64,000 nt of DNA from Pholiota molesta (lineage: Eukaryota; Basidiomycota; Agaricomycetes; Agaricales; Strophariaceae): the NCBI GenBank assembly GCA_014925825.1, contig JACGCK010000061.1, forward strand, positions 186,001 through 250,000, given 5' to 3'. The translations under genes were made by a program, and so were the position numbers. Each line of letters begins with the position of its first letter. Within the stretch, counting starts at the first letter, position 1. Positions 62,856-64,000 of this stretch are shown here, piece after piece. The notes under the pieces are model-generated. The model was not told where the DNA came from. It searched no databases and saw only the letters and a list, made by a program, of their open reading frames with translations.

Positions 62856-64000
62856 TGATTGGCAAGTACCCGAGAACAGAGGATTTTCAGAAGACGTTTA
62901 CTGTGACAGTGTAGCTCTGATCACTTGGGAGGAAGAAGATCGGATTGAAGAAAGATCCTGCCAGTGCAGCACATGCCGATGAGAACCGTTTTGCAGGTGA
63001 CGTCTTGGTGTATGTCAGACAACCTTTAGCAGGCAGAACTTGAATACCGTCGATGAAACGGTAATCATGAAAATATGCCTAGATGCATGATCTGCAGTTC
63101 AAAGCGTCGAAGCCCGGCCTATGGTCCCCAAAGCTGGTCAGCTAGCCAGCGCCGGCCGACAGAGAACGGTTTAGGCATGCGCATGGTCCGTGCACCGGTT
63201 ATTGCGGGGTTTACGAGTTTAACACCCGCTCGGCAGACTCCGTTCAGCTATATAAACCTTGAGCATTTTTCTCACACCCCAGAAGAAATGCCACGCTGGT
63301 CGCCTTGATGATTCCTACCATCGACACAGTGCCTTTGACTCTTCGGAGTCGACCGTTCTTCGAGAGCGATAACCAGAGCTAGGAAATGTCTCGGTGCATA
63401 TGTCTATGTCGCGGCATGTCGAATTAAAGCTGGGATATTCTTTTGTCTCGGGGGCTACTGTTCGTACTCTAGGTAAGCAATACTCCAATACACCTCTTCA
63501 TTCATTCCATCTTCCAATGATTCCAAAAATTATACTGATTTTAATGAGTCCAACTTGTCTTCGGACGGGGCTGCGGACAACTTTTTGCTGAGACTCCATT
63601 CTCTTTGCTACCTCTTATCATTGCAACGACATACTGACGCCTCTTCTTTCCAGTTCTCTTCTCTTATTGTTCTTGTGTTTCTTCCTTAACATTGTATCAT
63701 ATACAATCTGTGCGATGAAAATAAGAATTGGTTATGAAAAATTTCCCTGAACTCCCCACTGGTCGACGCCATTCAGTTAGGAACGTCGATCCATTCGCCT
63801 ATGGCCCCGTCTCGGATTCTTTCAATGGTAGTCAATCAGTAACGGAGTAATGTGGATTCTACTGTAGAGAGAGGTTCATTAGGGTTCAGAATGGTACGCT
63901 TCTCATCGATTAGGATATTGTCGTCATCCTCTCTGTAATCACATTATGGAAATGTTTCAGCAGAACTTACGCATTGCGTTCTTTCAAGGATTTCTTCTAT
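62856..64000. other. Right end of window, no gene recognised
   Basis: Upstream flank of the GFA gene. Short frames (62791-62982, 63075-63308, 63394-63591) lack domains. A gene may begin beyond the right edge. Confidence 0.45.

Overview
The window is nuclear DNA of a filamentous basidiomycete, almost certainly a mushroom-forming Agaricomycete. The evidence is many short (about 48-65 nt) GT-AG introns, genes packed on both strands, F-box/LRR proteins of the agaricomycete type, a basidiomycete P450, tandem M43 secreted metallopeptidases and a decayed non-LTR reverse transcriptase tail. Species cannot be told from the sequence.

Layout, left to right. 0-15.3 kb: a P450 cut by the left edge, the SHO1 osmosensor, an F-box protein, a short-chain dehydrogenase, mitochondrial FAD glycerol-3-phosphate dehydrogenase (GUT2), and a second F-box protein. 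16.3-17.4 kb: a RING-like protein with a hydrophobic tail. 18.4-24.4 kb: a truncated carboxylesterase followed by three tandem M43 metallopeptidases. 25.0-25.5 kb: retroelement remnant. 27-31 kb: a Gln/Pro-rich single-pass membrane protein and a GPP/DOG-type HAD phosphatase. 32-39.7 kb: two more, degenerate, carboxylesterase copies flanking an intact cofilin gene. 40.2-52 kb: POB3 (FACT), alpha-actinin, and a large RA-PH protein. 53.8 kb: an intron-containing tRNA-Leu. 54.4-57.8 kb: an MDR-family reductase and an unrecognised protein made of tandem repeats, each coded by its own phase-0 exon. 57.9-64 kb: a small gene divergent from a kinesin-7-type motor gene, then a GFA-family protein.

Many clearly conserved genes (P450, GUT2, SDR, HAD phosphatase, POB3, kinesin, RA-PH protein, MDR) carry single-base frameshifts, nearly all explained by one missing base and several in short homopolymers, while SHO1, cofilin, M43 copy 1 and the exon-repeat gene read clean. 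I take most of these as consensus sequence errors; only the carboxylesterase copies look genuinely decayed. Exon coordinates below are my own manual splice calls.

Themes: three genes touch osmoadaptation and glycerol metabolism (SHO1, GUT2, GPP-like phosphatase); four concern the cytoskeleton or its control (cofilin, alpha-actinin, RA-PH, kinesin); and an accessory secreted-hydrolase block (carboxylesterases, M43 peptidases) shows recent duplication and decay. The strongest candidate for something undescribed is the exon-repeat protein at 56.5-57.8 kb.
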